Counted from the first letter of the stretch, positions 1 to 8,167 are shown. The stretch: 51,608 nt of DNA from Verrucomicrobiia bacterium (GCA_025451535.1 JANWKE010000136.1:1-51608); one strand, 5' to 3'. Notes: generated from the sequence alone by a model not told the origin. Translations and numbers: made by a program.

Positions 1-270
1 CCGGCTACTCCGTCCGCCCCGCTGAATCCCATTGTGACGCCTGACAATTCACTTACGGCCAGAGTCGCTTCCTACAATTCCGCCGGCCGCTTCGTTGTGC
101 TCAGCTTCCCCGTCGGCCGGATGCCGGCCATGGATCAGACCCTGTTCTTGTATCGTAGCGGGTTAAAGACGGGTGAGGTCAAAATTACCGGCCCCCAGCA
201 TGACAGCGACATTGTGGCCGACCTGATTACCGGAACCGCCCAGGTGGGTGATGAAGTGCGCGACCAATAA
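1..270 (+). CDS. C-terminal part of an unrecognised protein (cut by window edge)
   Basis: The reading frame is open from base 1 to the TAA at 268-270, so the gene almost certainly starts outside the window. The first in-window start codon is a GTG at 34. The visible 89 residues hold a Pro/Ala-rich stretch and then a compact soluble domain ending in an acidic GDEVRDQ tail. No membrane segment or known motif is visible. The phrases RFVVLSFPVGRMP and VADLITGTAQVGDEV look like the C-terminal domain of uncharacterised verrucomicrobial proteins, but I cannot name a family or function. The next gene is convergent, 24 bp away. Confidence 0.6.
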   Translation, partial: PATPSAPLNPIVTPDNSLTARVASYNSAGRFVVLSFPVGRMPAMDQTLFLYRSGLKTGEVKITGPQHDSDIVADLITGTAQVGDEVRDQ

Positions 271-294
271 GGCCCAGGTTCCCGTCCCCAACTT

Positions 295-612
295 TTAATC
301 GTGGGGTTTGTCGCTGAACGACTTGACGGTTTTGGGCAGTGCTGTTTTCCGATAAGGCGAGTGAAGGTTGAAGTAAATGCCGCACAACGGGCGGGCTTCG
401 TCGCTCTGGCTGAGAATGATGGTCACCTGCTTATCGAGCGCAATGCCATGGCGCAATCCTTCACCGCGATTCTCGTAGGCCTTGATCGCCTTGGTCATCA
501 GAGAGGTGAGTGACGCCTCAAAATCCTCCGGCGTTTTGTCAATGCACACAATGTAATGCTCATAAGCCCTGACGGCTTCAGCGATCTCCCGTTTGTACGT
601 CTCGATAGTCAT
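295..612 (-). CDS. Small hypothetical protein (105 aa)
   Basis: An ATG-started frame of 105 residues. It has an N-terminal amphipathic helical part (TIETYKREIAEAVRAYEHY) followed by mixed alpha/beta sequence with a KQVTIILSQ strand and a basic, Lys/Pro-rich tail ending near position 295. There is no signal peptide, membrane segment or cysteine cluster. It is convergent with the truncated gene at the left edge and lies 57 bp downstream of yggS on the same strand, so it could share that transcript. I do not recognise the family. Support is from ORF length, start codon and fit between neighbours only. Confidence 0.55.
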   Translation of the reverse strand: MTIETYKREIAEAVRAYEHYIVCIDKTPEDFEASLTSLMTKAIKAYENRGEGLRHGIALDKQVTIILSQSDEARPLCGIYFNLHSPYRKTALPKTVKSFSDKPHD

Positions 613-669
613 TACGGTAAAGATATGACATCTGGTGCGAATTGCACCAAAAATTCGAAATTGAAATAT

Positions 670-1377
670 TCAATCTGCTGACGGGCGTAATCCGGCTGTG
701 GGGCGTGGGCCGAACAAGGCCGAGCCGATCCGGACCAGGGTCGCGCCTTCTTCAATCGCCACTTCAAAATCGCCGCTCATACCCATGCTCAAATGGGGCA
801 GGGGCGCACCGAGCTTTTGCTCACATTGAGTTTTCAGTTCGCACAAGCGTCGGAAATGTGGCCGCGATCCTTCCGGATCGTCCGACCAGGGCGGGACGGC
901 CATCAAACCGTGAATCTCAATCCGTGGCAGTTGATTGATCGTTTCCAGTTCTGCCAGCAGTTTTTCCGGTGGATAGCCGAACTTGCTCGCTTCGCCCGCC
1001 ACGTTGACCTCCAGCAAAATCGGCATGGTTTTGGCCGCCTGCCCGGCGCGGCTGCTGATTTCCTGTGCCAGCGACAGGCTGTCCACGCTCTGAATCATTT
1101 CAAACAATTCCACCGCGTCACGGCATTTGTTGGATTGGAGGTGGCCAATGAAATGCCAGCGCAACCGGCCCGGACTCAACGGGATTTTCGCCTTCGCCTC
1201 CTGTACCTTGTTTTCGCCGAAAAGGATCTGTCCACACTCCGCCGCGGCGCGGACCACCTCCGGCGGCTGGCTTTTGGTCACCGCCAGCAAAGTGATCGAA
1301 TCCGGTCCGCGTTCACGGCGGTCGCACGCCGCCCGAATCTGTTGCTGGATTTTTTCAAAGTTTTCGGCCAAGCTCAC
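670..1377 (-). CDS. yggS: YggS-family pyridoxal-phosphate homeostasis protein
   Basis: A 235-residue protein of the YggS/PROSC (PLPBP) family, which binds PLP on a TIM-barrel fold and buffers intracellular vitamin B6. The hallmarks are present in order: LLAVTKSQP near residue 30, where the Lys is the PLP Schiff-base lysine; GENKVQEA near residue 55; WHFIGHLQSNK near residue 75; LLEVNVAGEASKFG near 120; and the C-terminal LSMGMSGDFEVAIEEGATLVRIGSALFG, which forms the phosphate-binding end of the barrel. The start is a GTG at 1377, and the length is normal for the family. The 34-bp divergent gap to the EVE gene is largely made of 7-bp repeat units. Confidence 0.95.
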   Translation of the reverse strand: MSLAENFEKIQQQIRAACDRRERGPDSITLLAVTKSQPPEVVRAAAECGQILFGENKVQEAKAKIPLSPGRLRWHFIGHLQSNKCRDAVELFEMIQSVDSLSLAQEISSRAGQAAKTMPILLEVNVAGEASKFGYPPEKLLAELETINQLPRIEIHGLMAVPPWSDDPEGSRPHFRRLCELKTQCEQKLGAPLPHLSMGMSGDFEVAIEEGATLVRIGSALFGPRPTAGLRPSAD

Positions 1378-1384
1378 GCCGCCA

Positions 1385-1414
1385 TCGTAAATTGTAAATG
1401 CCGAATCGTAAATG
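1385..1414 (+). repeat. Heptamer array (CGTAAAT type) at the yggS/EVE border
   Basis: Four degenerate 7-bp units read CGTAAAT, TGTAAAT, GCCGAAT, CGTAAAT on the plus strand. The last unit runs into the ATG of the EVE-domain gene at 1412, so the start codon is part of the array. The same motif next to a start codon recurs before mnmE (27360-27370) and before bioF. Confidence 0.75.
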
Positions 1415-1825
1415 AACTACTGGCTCGTAAAACAGGAACCGGAAGATTACTCGTGGTCTGACTTTTGGCGGGACGGGGAAACGGCCTGGACCGGGGTCCG
1501 CAGTTTTCCGGCCCGCAAGAACCTCCGCGGCATGAAAGCCGGTGACCTTCTTTTCTTCTATCACAGCGGCGAGGCCAAATCCGTCATCGGTCTGGCGCGG
1601 GTTGCCAGGGAAGCCTATCCCGACCCGACCGCCGGTGAGGAGGACTGGGCAGCGGTCGACCTGGTGCCGGTCAAACCCCTGGTGAAGCCGGTGACGCTTT
1701 CGCAAATCAAAGCCGACAAAAGTTTAAAAGCGATGGTGCTGGTGAAACAGTCCCGGCTGTCCGTGATGCCGGTGACGCGCGAGCAGTTCACGCGGTTGCT
1801 GGAGTTGTCGGAAACGGAGATTTGA
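1412..1825 (+). CDS. EVE-domain protein
   Basis: A 137-residue single-domain EVE protein, of the PUA-like fold that reads modified bases in nucleic acid. The N-terminal WLVKQEPEDYSWSDF is the family signature, followed by W-x-GVRSFPARKNLRGMKAGDLLFFYHS near residues 26-53 and the IGLARVAREAYPDP strand near 60. The C-terminal half, with LSVMPVTREQFTRLLEL, is typical. EVE proteins often sit beside YggS or unrelated housekeeping genes, so context does not define a substrate. The ATG lies inside a heptamer array and has no clear Shine-Dalgarno. The 3' end overlaps the convergent OpgC-like gene by 38 bp. Confidence 0.9.
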   Translation: MNYWLVKQEPEDYSWSDFWRDGETAWTGVRSFPARKNLRGMKAGDLLFFYHSGEAKSVIGLARVAREAYPDPTAGEEDWAAVDLVPVKPLVKPVTLSQIKADKSLKAMVLVKQSRLSVMPVTREQFTRLLELSETEI

Positions 1826-2972
1826 CGTTTTTGGCTGCCGCTGCCGCTGCGATTTCGCCGTGACGGCGTTTATGGTATTCCCAGCCGCCCGCCCACGGGA
1901 AAAGCAATGCAATCACCAAAATCCCAATAACCGTCTGCCACGCGTTGGCCGGCACGAACATTTGAATAATGGTGGTTGCGGCGATGACCAGCGGCAGGTG
2001 AAAGGAAAACACCGCCAGGGAGTGCCGCCCCAGCAGCGCGGCCGGAGCCAATAAACGGGCGGGCGGGTGGGGGTTCCAGGCGAGCAGAAGGGCGGTCCAT
2101 GCCCCGAAGTCGAGCAGGCGCAGTGGTCCGAGCGTCCATTTGTCCATCCAAAGGAAAAGGTCGGGATTGATCCACGTCTGCGGCCAGAAGCCCCATCGCA
2201 AAAGCAGCGCGCACAAAACAACTGCCGTCGCCGTTCCAGCCACTGCCAGACGATATCGAGGCCCAACGATTTGTCGCCGGAGAGAAGTTTCTCCAATGGC
2301 CACACCACAAACCCAGAGGAATTGCCAGGCGAGGAGATCAAAGGACCCCCAACGCAGCGGCAACAGATGCGTTGGATCGCCGATAAAGCGGACATCCAGT
2401 TTGAACTGAGCGGCCAGCCAGCCCAGCGCCGAGACGGCCAGTAGAATTCCCCAACCACGCCGGCGGGCGAAGGACAACAACCATGGCGTCACGCCTAGGA
2501 AAATGACGTAAAGCGGCAGAATGTCGAACAGCGGCGGCTGGTGCAGCAGCAGCGGCATCAGCGCCAGGCTGCCGAAGGGATGTCCAAGGAAATCAGAAAA
2601 GTGAACAGCCAGCGGCGGCATTTGATTGGCCGACACCCAGATGATCAATACGACCGGCACCAATACCGCCAGGTGAACCACGTAAATCAACCGGGTGCGT
2701 GTCCAGATGCGACGCGACATTACTGTCCAGTCCCCTTGCAGGTAAACCTTGCCATAAACCCAACCGGCCAGGCAGGCGCTGAGAAAGATAAAACCCTCCG
2801 CTGCACCGTTGCAGCCCAGGGGATCCTGAAACACATGGGACAAGGGCGTCGGCACATGCACCCCGGCCATGATAATCAAAAACAGACCCCGCAACGCGTC
2901 CAGTCGCGCGTCGCGTTTCTTCATGCCGAGCGCCGGCGAGCCGGCTGACCGGGCCTTGGTACAACTATTCAC
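1788..2972 (-). CDS. OpgC-like membrane acyltransferase
   Basis: A 394-residue polytopic membrane protein. The N-terminal R-LDALRGLFLIIMAGVHVPTPLSHV, followed by GAAEGFIFLSACLAGWVYG, is the OpgC/acyltransferase-3-like signature. About ten hydrophobic segments follow, and a LAVFSFHLPLV motif lies near the C-terminus. OpgC in Proteobacteria succinylates periplasmic glucans; the substrate here is unknown. The frame begins with GTG at 2972, but the ATG at 2924 (MKKRDARLDALRG) starts right at the conserved domain and may be the real start. The C-terminal tail is low-complexity, with a run of Ala and then Lys/Pro/Thr, and overlaps the convergent EVE gene. Confidence 0.8.
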   Translation of the reverse strand: MNSCTKARSAGSPALGMKKRDARLDALRGLFLIIMAGVHVPTPLSHVFQDPLGCNGAAEGFIFLSACLAGWVYGKVYLQGDWTVMSRRIWTRTRLIYVVHLAVLVPVVLIIWVSANQMPPLAVHFSDFLGHPFGSLALMPLLLHQPPLFDILPLYVIFLGVTPWLLSFARRRGWGILLAVSALGWLAAQFKLDVRFIGDPTHLLPLRWGSFDLLAWQFLWVCGVAIGETSLRRQIVGPRYRLAVAGTATAVVLCALLLRWGFWPQTWINPDLFLWMDKWTLGPLRLLDFGAWTALLLAWNPHPPARLLAPAALLGRHSLAVFSFHLPLVIAATTIIQMFVPANAWQTVIGILVIALLFPWAGGWEYHKRRHGEIAAAAAAKNVKSPFPTTPATA

Positions 2973-3081
2973 AGCAAAACTTCATGATAACGGAATTCCC
3001 GTTGAGTCAACGCCTTTTGATTTTGGTGACTGGACAATTCTTGCTGTAACCACGGCATTTTTGACAGGGTAGGAGACAGGC

Positions 3082-3110
3082 TTGACCGAATGGTTGAGAC
3101 TGGGTAGTTA
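3082..3110 (+). promoter_or_regulatory. Probable sigma70 promoter of the acetate transporter gene
   Basis: TTGACC at 3082-3087 and TAGTTA at 3105-3110 are separated by 17 bp. The initiation site would fall near 3117, giving a leader of about 35 nt before the ATG at 3152. It lies in the only substantial gap between two divergent genes. Confidence 0.5.
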
Positions 3111-3151
3111 TCTGGCGACCACCGGCAAAAACCTTAACCCAAAACTCATAT

Positions 3152-3754
3152 ATGACCGAGTCAAACACGATTCAAATCAAGGATACGACCGCCAATCCGG
3201 CTCCCCTGGGACTGCTCGCGTTCGGGATGACGACCGTGCTGCTCAATTTGCACAACGCCGGTTTTTATGAGCTCAACAGCATGGTATTGGCGATGGGAAT
3301 ATTTTACGGCGGCATCGCCCAGGTTATCGCCGGCGCGATGGAATGGAAAAAGAACAACACCTTCGGGACCACCGCCTTTACCTCCTACGGCATGTTCTGG
3401 CTCACGCTGGTGGCACTGGTGCTGCTCCCCAAAACCGGTGCGATTGGCGCGCCCGACGATAATGCCTGGGCCGCGTACCTCGCCATCTGGGGATTGTTCA
3501 CGGCCGTGATGTTCGTCGGCACGCTCCGGCTGAACCACGCGTTACAGGTGGTCTTCGGCACGTTGACGTTGCTGTTCTTCCTGCTGGCCTATGAACATTT
3601 CAACAGTGCAGGCGTCAGCACGGGCTTCAAACATTTCACCGGCTACGAGGGGATTGTCTGCGGCCTGTCTGCGATGTATGCGGGATTGGCCCAGGTGCTC
3701 AACGAACTGGCGCGTCGAACCGTTTTGCCCCTGGGTCCGGTCCAGGCAGGTTGA
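3152..3754 (+). CDS. GPR1/FUN34/YaaH family acetate/succinate transporter
   Basis: A 200-residue membrane protein with six predicted transmembrane segments. The family motif [14 protein letters not shown] is at about residues 15-28, as in SatP/YaaH. It is followed by [39 protein letters not shown] (residues 34-72), the conserved half-repeat of the acetate-uptake channel, and a mirrored [27 protein letters not shown] near the C-terminus. Members move acetate or succinate across the inner membrane, usually proton-coupled. The gene stands alone with its own promoter, so transport of acetate rather than a dedicated pathway is all the context supports. Confidence 0.9.
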   Translation: MTESNTIQIKDTTANPAPLGLLAFGMTTVLLNLHNAGFYELNSMVLAMGIFYGGIAQVIAGAMEWKKNNTFGTTAFTSYGMFWLTLVALVLLPKTGAIGAPDDNAWAAYLAIWGLFTAVMFVGTLRLNHALQVVFGTLTLLFFLLAYEHFNSAGVSTGFKHFTGYEGIVCGLSAMYAGLAQVLNELARRTVLPLGPVQAG

Positions 3755-3779
3755 TTCAAAATCAGCGGGTCGTTGAAAA

Positions 3780-3854
3780 GCAGAAGACGACGTAAGGAGT
3801 CTCTGGCCGGGTTTGCGAATCTGAAGAAATGTGAGGCCTGTCACCTCGTGTCCT
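3780..3854. repeat. Palindromic element, family A copy 1
   Basis: Imperfect terminal inverted repeats of about 24 bp: the left arm has AGACGACGTAAGGAGTCTC and the right arm GTCACCTCGTGTCC. Both arms match those of the element inside the radical SAM gene (24563-24655). It fills the convergent gap after the transporter and runs into the 3' end of bioA. The bioA stop codon and last residues (GQDTR) are encoded by the right arm. It could also serve as a two-way terminator hairpin. Confidence 0.7.
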
Positions 3855-5286
3855 GCCCGAACGCTGTTCGCACACTGTCACCCAGGGCCGCGACCATGCG
3901 CCTGACCTGGGTGCGAGTGGCGCAATACGGTGGCATCAGGACAATCACGCTGCCGATAGGACGCGTGAGCACGCCGCGTCGAGCCATGGCCTCACATACC
4001 CGGATGCCGGCGCGTTCGCGCAATCCAAACGGCTCACGCGTTCGCCAGTTTTTTACCAGCTCGATGCCGGCCATCAGACCAACTTGCCGGATGTCGCCGA
4101 CGTTCGGCAAGGTCCAGAGCGTTTGCAGCTCTTCCTGCAGGTTTCTTTCCAACCCCTGTCGCGCGCGGATGGATTCCGGGCTTTGGAGGATTTCGAGGCT
4201 CGCCAGCGCCGCGGAGGCCCCCAGTTGGTTGGCGGTATAACTGTGCCCATGAAAAAAGGTTTTGAACTCGTCGTATCGGCCGAGGAAAGCGTTGAAAATG
4301 TCCTGTGTTGTCAGCGTGGCGGCCATCGGCAGGTAACCGCCGGTCAGGCCCTTGGCCAGGCATAAAAAGTCCGGCTGCAGACCTTCCTGATGTGAGGCAA
4401 ATACAGGTTCGGAGTCCGGAGTCCGGAGTCCGGAGTTGGGGCCGCCCGTGCGCCCAAAGCCGGTCATCACCTCGTCGGCAATCAGCAATGTGCCATGGCC
4501 GCGCGCAATGTCCGTGGCGCGTTTCAACCAGCCCGGCGGTTGCGGGATCATGCCCGCCGCGCCTTGAATCAACGGCTCAAATACAAAAGCCGCGTAGGAA
4601 TTTCCTTTCTTCCTTTGCGCGGAAAAGTTCTGTTCGACCTTGCCGATGCATTCCCAGTGGCACTTGCGATATTCGCGCGCGTCGGCGCGTTCAGGCTTCG
4701 CCCGGTTGAACGGACACCGATAACAGTACGGCGACATGACCTTGTCCGTTTTGAACAACAGCCCGGAGTAACTTCGGTGAAACAAATCGATGTGGCCGAG
4801 TGCGACCGCACCCACGGTATCGCCGTGGTATGCGCCTTCCAGGGAAAGGAATGCTGGCTGTTTGTTCCGGCCGGCGCGCCGGGCGAATTCGTAGGCGAGT
4901 TTGAGGGCGACCTCAAGGGCCGTGGAGCCGTCGTCGGAGAAGAAAACCTTGTTCAATCGCGGAACGCGGAGTGCGGAGTGCGGATTAGCCGTCTTGACCA
5001 GTTTTGCCGCGAGTAACGAGGCCGGTTCATTGGCCAATCCGAGCGCGGAGCTGTGCGCAATTTTTGCAAGCTGCCGCCGGATGGCCGCGTTGATTTGCGG
5101 ATGATTGTGCCCGTGCAAATTCGTCCAGATCGAGGCGTTGGCGTCGAGATATTCCCGGCCGTGAATATCGCGCAAGATCGCGCCCCTGCCTTCCGCAATC
5201 ACAATCGGCTCGCGCTGCAACCAGTCGCGCATCTGCGTGAAAGGGTGCCAGACGAATTGGCGGTCCAGTTGGGCGAGTTTGTTCAT
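3841..5286 (-). CDS. bioA: Adenosylmethionine-8-amino-7-oxononanoate aminotransferase
   Basis: A fold-type I PLP aminotransferase that converts KAPA to DAPA in biotin synthesis, using S-adenosylmethionine as amino donor. Visible motifs are VWHPFTQMRDW at the N-terminus, VFFSDDGSTALEVALK, SLEGAYHGDTVGAVALG, LLIADEVMTGFGRTG, CLAKGLTGGYLPMAATLTT (with the PLP Lys) and the FFHGHSYTANQLG segment. I chose the ATG at 5286; an in-frame TTG at 5295 is only 3 codons upstream. Two in-frame heptamer insertions add peptide: one near 4959-4986 (before LNKVFFSDDG) and one at 4408-4437 (after GFGRTGG). The last codons come from a palindromic repeat. It is the second gene of a bioF-bioA operon. Confidence 0.95.
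   Translation of the reverse strand: MNKLAQLDRQFVWHPFTQMRDWLQREPIVIAEGRGAILRDIHGREYLDANASIWTNLHGHNHPQINAAIRRQLAKIAHSSALGLANEPASLLAAKLVKTANPHSALRVPRLNKVFFSDDGSTALEVALKLAYEFARRAGRNKQPAFLSLEGAYHGDTVGAVALGHIDLFHRSYSGLLFKTDKVMSPYCYRCPFNRAKPERADAREYRKCHWECIGKVEQNFSAQRKKGNSYAAFVFEPLIQGAAGMIPQPPGWLKRATDIARGHGTLLIADEVMTGFGRTGGPNSGLRTPDSEPVFASHQEGLQPDFLCLAKGLTGGYLPMAATLTTQDIFNAFLGRYDEFKTFFHGHSYTANQLGASAALASLEILQSPESIRARQGLERNLQEELQTLWTLPNVGDIRQVGLMAGIELVKNWRTREPFGLRERAGIRVCEAMARRGVLTRPIGSVIVLMPPYCATRTQVRRMVAALGDSVRTAFGQDTR
4408..4437. repeat. In-frame heptamer array in bioA (CGGAGTC type)
   Basis: Four 7-bp units, three identical CGGAGTC and one CGGAGTT, sit inside bioA. They encode roughly SGLRTPDSE on the bioA strand, between GFGRTG and the conserved FASHQEGLQPD, where homologues have only a few residues. 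Confidence 0.8.
4959..4986. repeat. Second in-frame heptamer array in bioA
   Basis: Units GAACGCG, GAGTGCG, GAGTGCG and the start of GATTAGC form a 7-bp periodic stretch. It encodes NPHSALRVPR-like residues just before the conserved LNKVFFSDDG of BioA. Confidence 0.65.
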
Positions 5287-5291
5287 TTGCG

Positions 5292-5318
5292 CCAAAGTCT
5301 AAAGTCCGAGGCCGAAAG
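5292..5318. repeat. Heptamer array at the bioF/bioA junction (GGACTTT type)
   Basis: Units AAAGTCT, AAAGTCC, GAGGCCG, AAAGTTT on the plus strand span the last codons and stop of bioF and lead into the bioA start. In the bioA sense this reads CGGACTTTAGACTTTGG, nearly the same sequence as the array before the DUF309 gene (15864-15903). Confidence 0.65.
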
Positions 5319-6474
5319 TTTTGAGCGCGCGGATCAGTTCGGAAACGTCTTCCGATGAATGCGAGGCTGTGAGCGTCACCCGCAGGCGCGCTTTCCCGCG
5401 CGCGACGGTCGGATAACGGATCGCCGGAACAAAAATGTTTTGCTCGCGCAATTTTGCGGCGGCCTGCACGGCCTGGTTTTCGTCACCAATGATCATGGGA
5501 ATAATGGCGCCGGGGATTTGTGATTTACGATTTGCGATTTGCGATTGAAATTCGCCGACGCGTGACCACAGCAATTCCTGCCGCACCCTGCCTTCGGCAG
5601 ATTGAACAAGCAAAATCGCCGCTTGGGCGGCGGCGGCGGCGGCGGGGACGGGTGCGGTGGAAAAAATAAAACTCCGGGCGCGGTTGACGAGAAAATCAAT
5701 CAGCGTGCGCGAGCCGCTGATGTAACCGCCACTCGCGCCGAGCGCCTTGCCGAGCGTACCCATTTGAATCTCGATCTTGTCGTTCAACCCAAGCTCTTCC
5801 GCGAGCCCGCGGCGATGCTTTCCGTAGAGCCCGGTCGCGTGAGCCTCGTCCACCATGAGCCACGCGCCGTATTTCTCTTTGAGCGCGGCGATTTCGCGCA
5901 ACGGCGCGGCGTCGCCATCCATCGAGAAAATGCTTTCTGTCGCGACAAGTATCTGCCCGCCGTTTTGGGCGGTATCGGCCCATTTTAATTTGTCTTCGAG
6001 GTCATCGGGATCATTATGGGCAAAGACGCGGATTTTTGCGCCGCTGAGCCGGGCGGCATCCACCATGCAGGCGTGAACCAGTTTATCCAGAATGATGATG
6101 TCATTCTTGCCGAGCAGGGCGCAGATGGTTCCCATGGCCGTGGCGTAGCCGGATGAAAAACTCAACGCCGCTTCGGTGCCCTTGAACCGGGCGAGGGTTT
6201 CTTCCAGTTCCTGATGCGGTGCCAGTGAACCGCAAATCAGGCGCGAGGCGCCGGAGCCGGCGCCAAATTTGTCCACCGCCCGGATGGCGGCTTCCCTGGG
6301 CAATGGGTCATTGGCGAGCCCGAGATAATCATTCGATGAAAAATTCAGCAGGGTTTGCCGGCCGACCTGGATGCGCGTGCCTTGCGGTGAGTCTACCGGG
6401 CGGAGTTCGCGAAGCAAACCCTGGCCGCGGATGGCATCGAGGCGGTGTCGCAATTCTGCATCGAAAGAAAGCAC
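5299..6474 (-). CDS. bioF: 8-amino-7-oxononanoate synthase
   Basis: A 391-residue member of the alpha-oxoamine synthase family. It condenses pimeloyl-thioester with alanine to give KAPA, the step before BioA. Motifs are NFSSNDYLGLANDP (residues 41-54), GSGASRLICGSLAPHQELEE, ALSFSSGYATAMGTI, DKLVHACMVDAARLSGA, MVDEAHATGLYG, and GTLGKALGASGGYISGS with the PLP lysine. The start is a GTG at 6474. Its upstream region (6481-6510) is a CGTAAAT heptamer array that leaves no clear Shine-Dalgarno. A second array (5517-5547) encodes the SQIANRKSQIP stretch. bioA follows 12 bp after the stop; no other bio gene is in the window. Confidence 0.95.
   Translation of the reverse strand: MLSFDAELRHRLDAIRGQGLLRELRPVDSPQGTRIQVGRQTLLNFSSNDYLGLANDPLPREAAIRAVDKFGAGSGASRLICGSLAPHQELEETLARFKGTEAALSFSSGYATAMGTICALLGKNDIIILDKLVHACMVDAARLSGAKIRVFAHNDPDDLEDKLKWADTAQNGGQILVATESIFSMDGDAAPLREIAALKEKYGAWLMVDEAHATGLYGKHRRGLAEELGLNDKIEIQMGTLGKALGASGGYISGSRTLIDFLVNRARSFIFSTAPVPAAAAAAQAAILLVQSAEGRVRQELLWSRVGEFQSQIANRKSQIPGAIIPMIIGDENQAVQAAAKLREQNIFVPAIRYPTVARGKARLRVTLTASHSSEDVSELIRALKTFGLGL
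5517..5547. repeat. In-frame heptamer array in bioF (GATTTGC type)
   Basis: Units of the form GATTTGT, GATTTAC, GATTTGC, GATTTGC, GATTGAA. On the bioF strand they encode the SQIANRKSQ stretch, in a surface loop upstream of the conserved IIPMIIGDE strand. Confidence 0.75.
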
Positions 6475-6480
6475 GCCGGA

Positions 6481-6510
6481 AATTTACGATTTACGATTTA
6501 CGGTTTACGA
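6481..6510. repeat. Heptamer array upstream of bioF (CGTAAAT type)
   Basis: Four TTTACGA/TTTACGG units on the plus strand, reading CGTAAAT on the bioF strand, end 6 bp before the bioF GTG. The orientation relative to the gene is the same as before the EVE gene and mnmE. Confidence 0.8.
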
Positions 6511-6569
6511 GCAAAAAGCGGGCAAGGTGGCGATTGGCAGCGGAACCTCCAATCACCATCAGCCCCAAA

Positions 6570-7814
6570 TTACTGCGGGGGAATCACCCAGCGCCCGTCA
6601 ATCATACTCACCTGGACCGGGCCGTCATGGGCAAGCACGGTTTCATAAACATCCGCGGATTTGCCGGAGTTGCGAATCGCAATCAAATCAGCGAGGGCTT
6701 CCCGGCGGAGTTCGCCGACTTTTCCGCGCCGGCCCAACGCCCGCGCCCCGTTGACAGTCGACATCCGGAGAGCTTCCGCCGCAGAAACCGCCCGGTCGAC
6801 GTCAACCAGCGCGCGCATTTCTTCAAACATATTCAATTCGGGTTTTCGCCTGCCGCTGACGCGAACCGTGGCGAGACTGTCCGTGCCGAGGCAAAGGTTG
6901 GCGCCGGCATTGGCCAGCCGTTCGCGGGCGAAGGGCGGGTGACGAAAATAAGCATGGCTGCGGGGGCAATGAACAACGTTCACCCGGTGTTTGCCAAGCA
7001 GGGCAGCGTCGCCATGCGCCAGCACGTTCGCGTGGACGGCGATTAAATTTTTCCCGAGCATCCTGCTGCGAGCGAGATGTTCCACGGGCGAACCCAGTCC
7101 GCAATCGCTCATGTCGCGAAAATTCCGATTCAGCCAGTCATACATCGCTCCGCCGGCGCGGGCGAACATTTCAAATTCCTGCTCGGATTCGGCCACATGG
7201 GTGCACAGTGGCCAGCGGCGTTGGCGGGCAACCCGGGCGCTGGCCTGCAACAGTTCCGGCAGCGTCGAGTAGGGCGCGTGTGGTGAAAGCAAAGCGGAAG
7301 AGCGCGCGTGGGAGAGCGAATCAATTTTCTCCAGCGCTTCGCGCAGGATTTCCTTCGGTGCCCGCCGCGCGCGAATACCAGTCATTTCGAGAAAGGAAAA
7401 AACCCGCAACGGCGTGGCATCCCACACTTCGGGCAGGAGGTCGGGCATGGCTTCGATGTCGGCAACGGTCGTGGTTCCGTTACGCAACAGCATGTGCGCG
7501 CCGCGCAACCAGGAATGCGCGTAGTCGGAGTAGTTCCAGCCGGTTTTGGCGGCGGTGATGAGTGGAATCCAGTCGGTAAAGGTTTTGGGCGGGGGCAATG
7601 TGCCGGCCATGTCGGTGTAGTCGAGGTGGCAATGGGCATTTACGAGGCCGGGAAGTAGAACCACTTCGCCTAAATCATGAATTCCCTCTCCGGCTTCCGA
7701 TTTCAGATCGGCCCACGAACCAACCGCATGAATGCGATTGCCGGCAATGTGCACCGCGCCGTTTTCGATGGGTGGCCGGCAGATGGGTAAAACCGTTCGG
7801 GCACGAAGAATCAT
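6570..7814 (-). CDS. Amidohydrolase of the TRZ/ATZ-SsnA-MqnF type
   Basis: A 414-residue metal-dependent hydrolase with a TIM-barrel amidohydrolase fold. The N-terminal beta-sandwich leads into LPGLVNAHCHLDYTDM with the HxH metal pair near residue 65. Then come LSPHAPYST near 195, THVAESEQE near 220, IAVHANVLAHGD near 265 and CLGTDSLATV with the metal-binding Asp near 325. The family includes cytosine/guanine-type deaminases, SsnA and the aminodeoxyfutalosine deaminase MqnF of menaquinone synthesis. The HCHLDYT form and length suit an MqnF-like enzyme, but no other futalosine gene is nearby, so this is a guess. ATG at 7814 shares one base with the hpf stop (TGATG), so translation is probably coupled. 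Confidence 0.85.
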   Translation of the reverse strand: MILRARTVLPICRPPIENGAVHIAGNRIHAVGSWADLKSEAGEGIHDLGEVVLLPGLVNAHCHLDYTDMAGTLPPPKTFTDWIPLITAAKTGWNYSDYAHSWLRGAHMLLRNGTTTVADIEAMPDLLPEVWDATPLRVFSFLEMTGIRARRAPKEILREALEKIDSLSHARSSALLSPHAPYSTLPELLQASARVARQRRWPLCTHVAESEQEFEMFARAGGAMYDWLNRNFRDMSDCGLGSPVEHLARSRMLGKNLIAVHANVLAHGDAALLGKHRVNVVHCPRSHAYFRHPPFARERLANAGANLCLGTDSLATVRVSGRRKPELNMFEEMRALVDVDRAVSAAEALRMSTVNGARALGRRGKVGELRREALADLIAIRNSGKSADVYETVLAHDGPVQVSMIDGRWVIPPQ

Positions 7815-8167
7815 CAAAGATTGGATTCCTGACGGCGTGATTTGGTGCGAGCCGCCAGGTTGCGCTTTTTCGCGGTCCGCTTGTTGTGGCGCTTGCGAAT
7901 TTGCTGTTCGATTTTTTTCGTTACCTGGTCAATGGCAGCATAAAGGTCACTTTCGCGGTCTTCGGCGAACAAATCCGGGCCGCGCACACTCAGGCGCATG
8001 GAACAACTGAATTGTTTCTCAGGCGCCCGCGTGTGGTCGTGTTCCAGAGTGACGCGGGCATCCACGGCGCGTCGGTCAAAATGGTCGAGTTTTTGCAGCC
8101 GGCCGAGCACATGTTCTTCGAGGGCCTTGGTCAGGGTGACATTATGCGTCGACAGAATCAGTTTCAT
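7814..8167 (-). CDS. hpf: Ribosome hibernation-promoting factor / RaiA family
   Basis: A 117-residue protein of the short HPF/YfiA family, which binds the 30S decoding region and stabilises idle 100S or 70S ribosomes in stationary phase. It shows the N-terminal beta-strand KLILSTHNVTLTKALEEHVLGRLQKLDHF, the VDARVTLEHD strand, and the C-terminal DLYAAIDQVTKKIEQQIRKRHNK helix. A very basic Lys/Arg-rich tail follows. There is no long C-terminal dimerisation domain. In Proteobacteria hpf is co-transcribed downstream of rpoN; here it is divergent from rpoN, with a 121-bp shared upstream region, and forms an operon with the amidohydrolase gene. Confidence 0.9.
   Translation of the reverse strand: MKLILSTHNVTLTKALEEHVLGRLQKLDHFDRRAVDARVTLEHDHTRAPEKQFSCSMRLSVRGPDLFAEDRESDLYAAIDQVTKKIEQQIRKRHNKRTAKKRNLAARTKSRRQESNL

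Noticed and set aside
1385-1414. Short repeats considered as CRISPR
   Set aside because: Units of 7 bp without spacers; not CRISPR.
793-1461. Long plus-strand frame across yggS
   Set aside because: Antisense shadow of yggS; no family similarity.
5287-5295. TTG start for BioA three codons upstream
   Set aside because: The ATG at 5286 fits family alignments better and is a stronger start codon.
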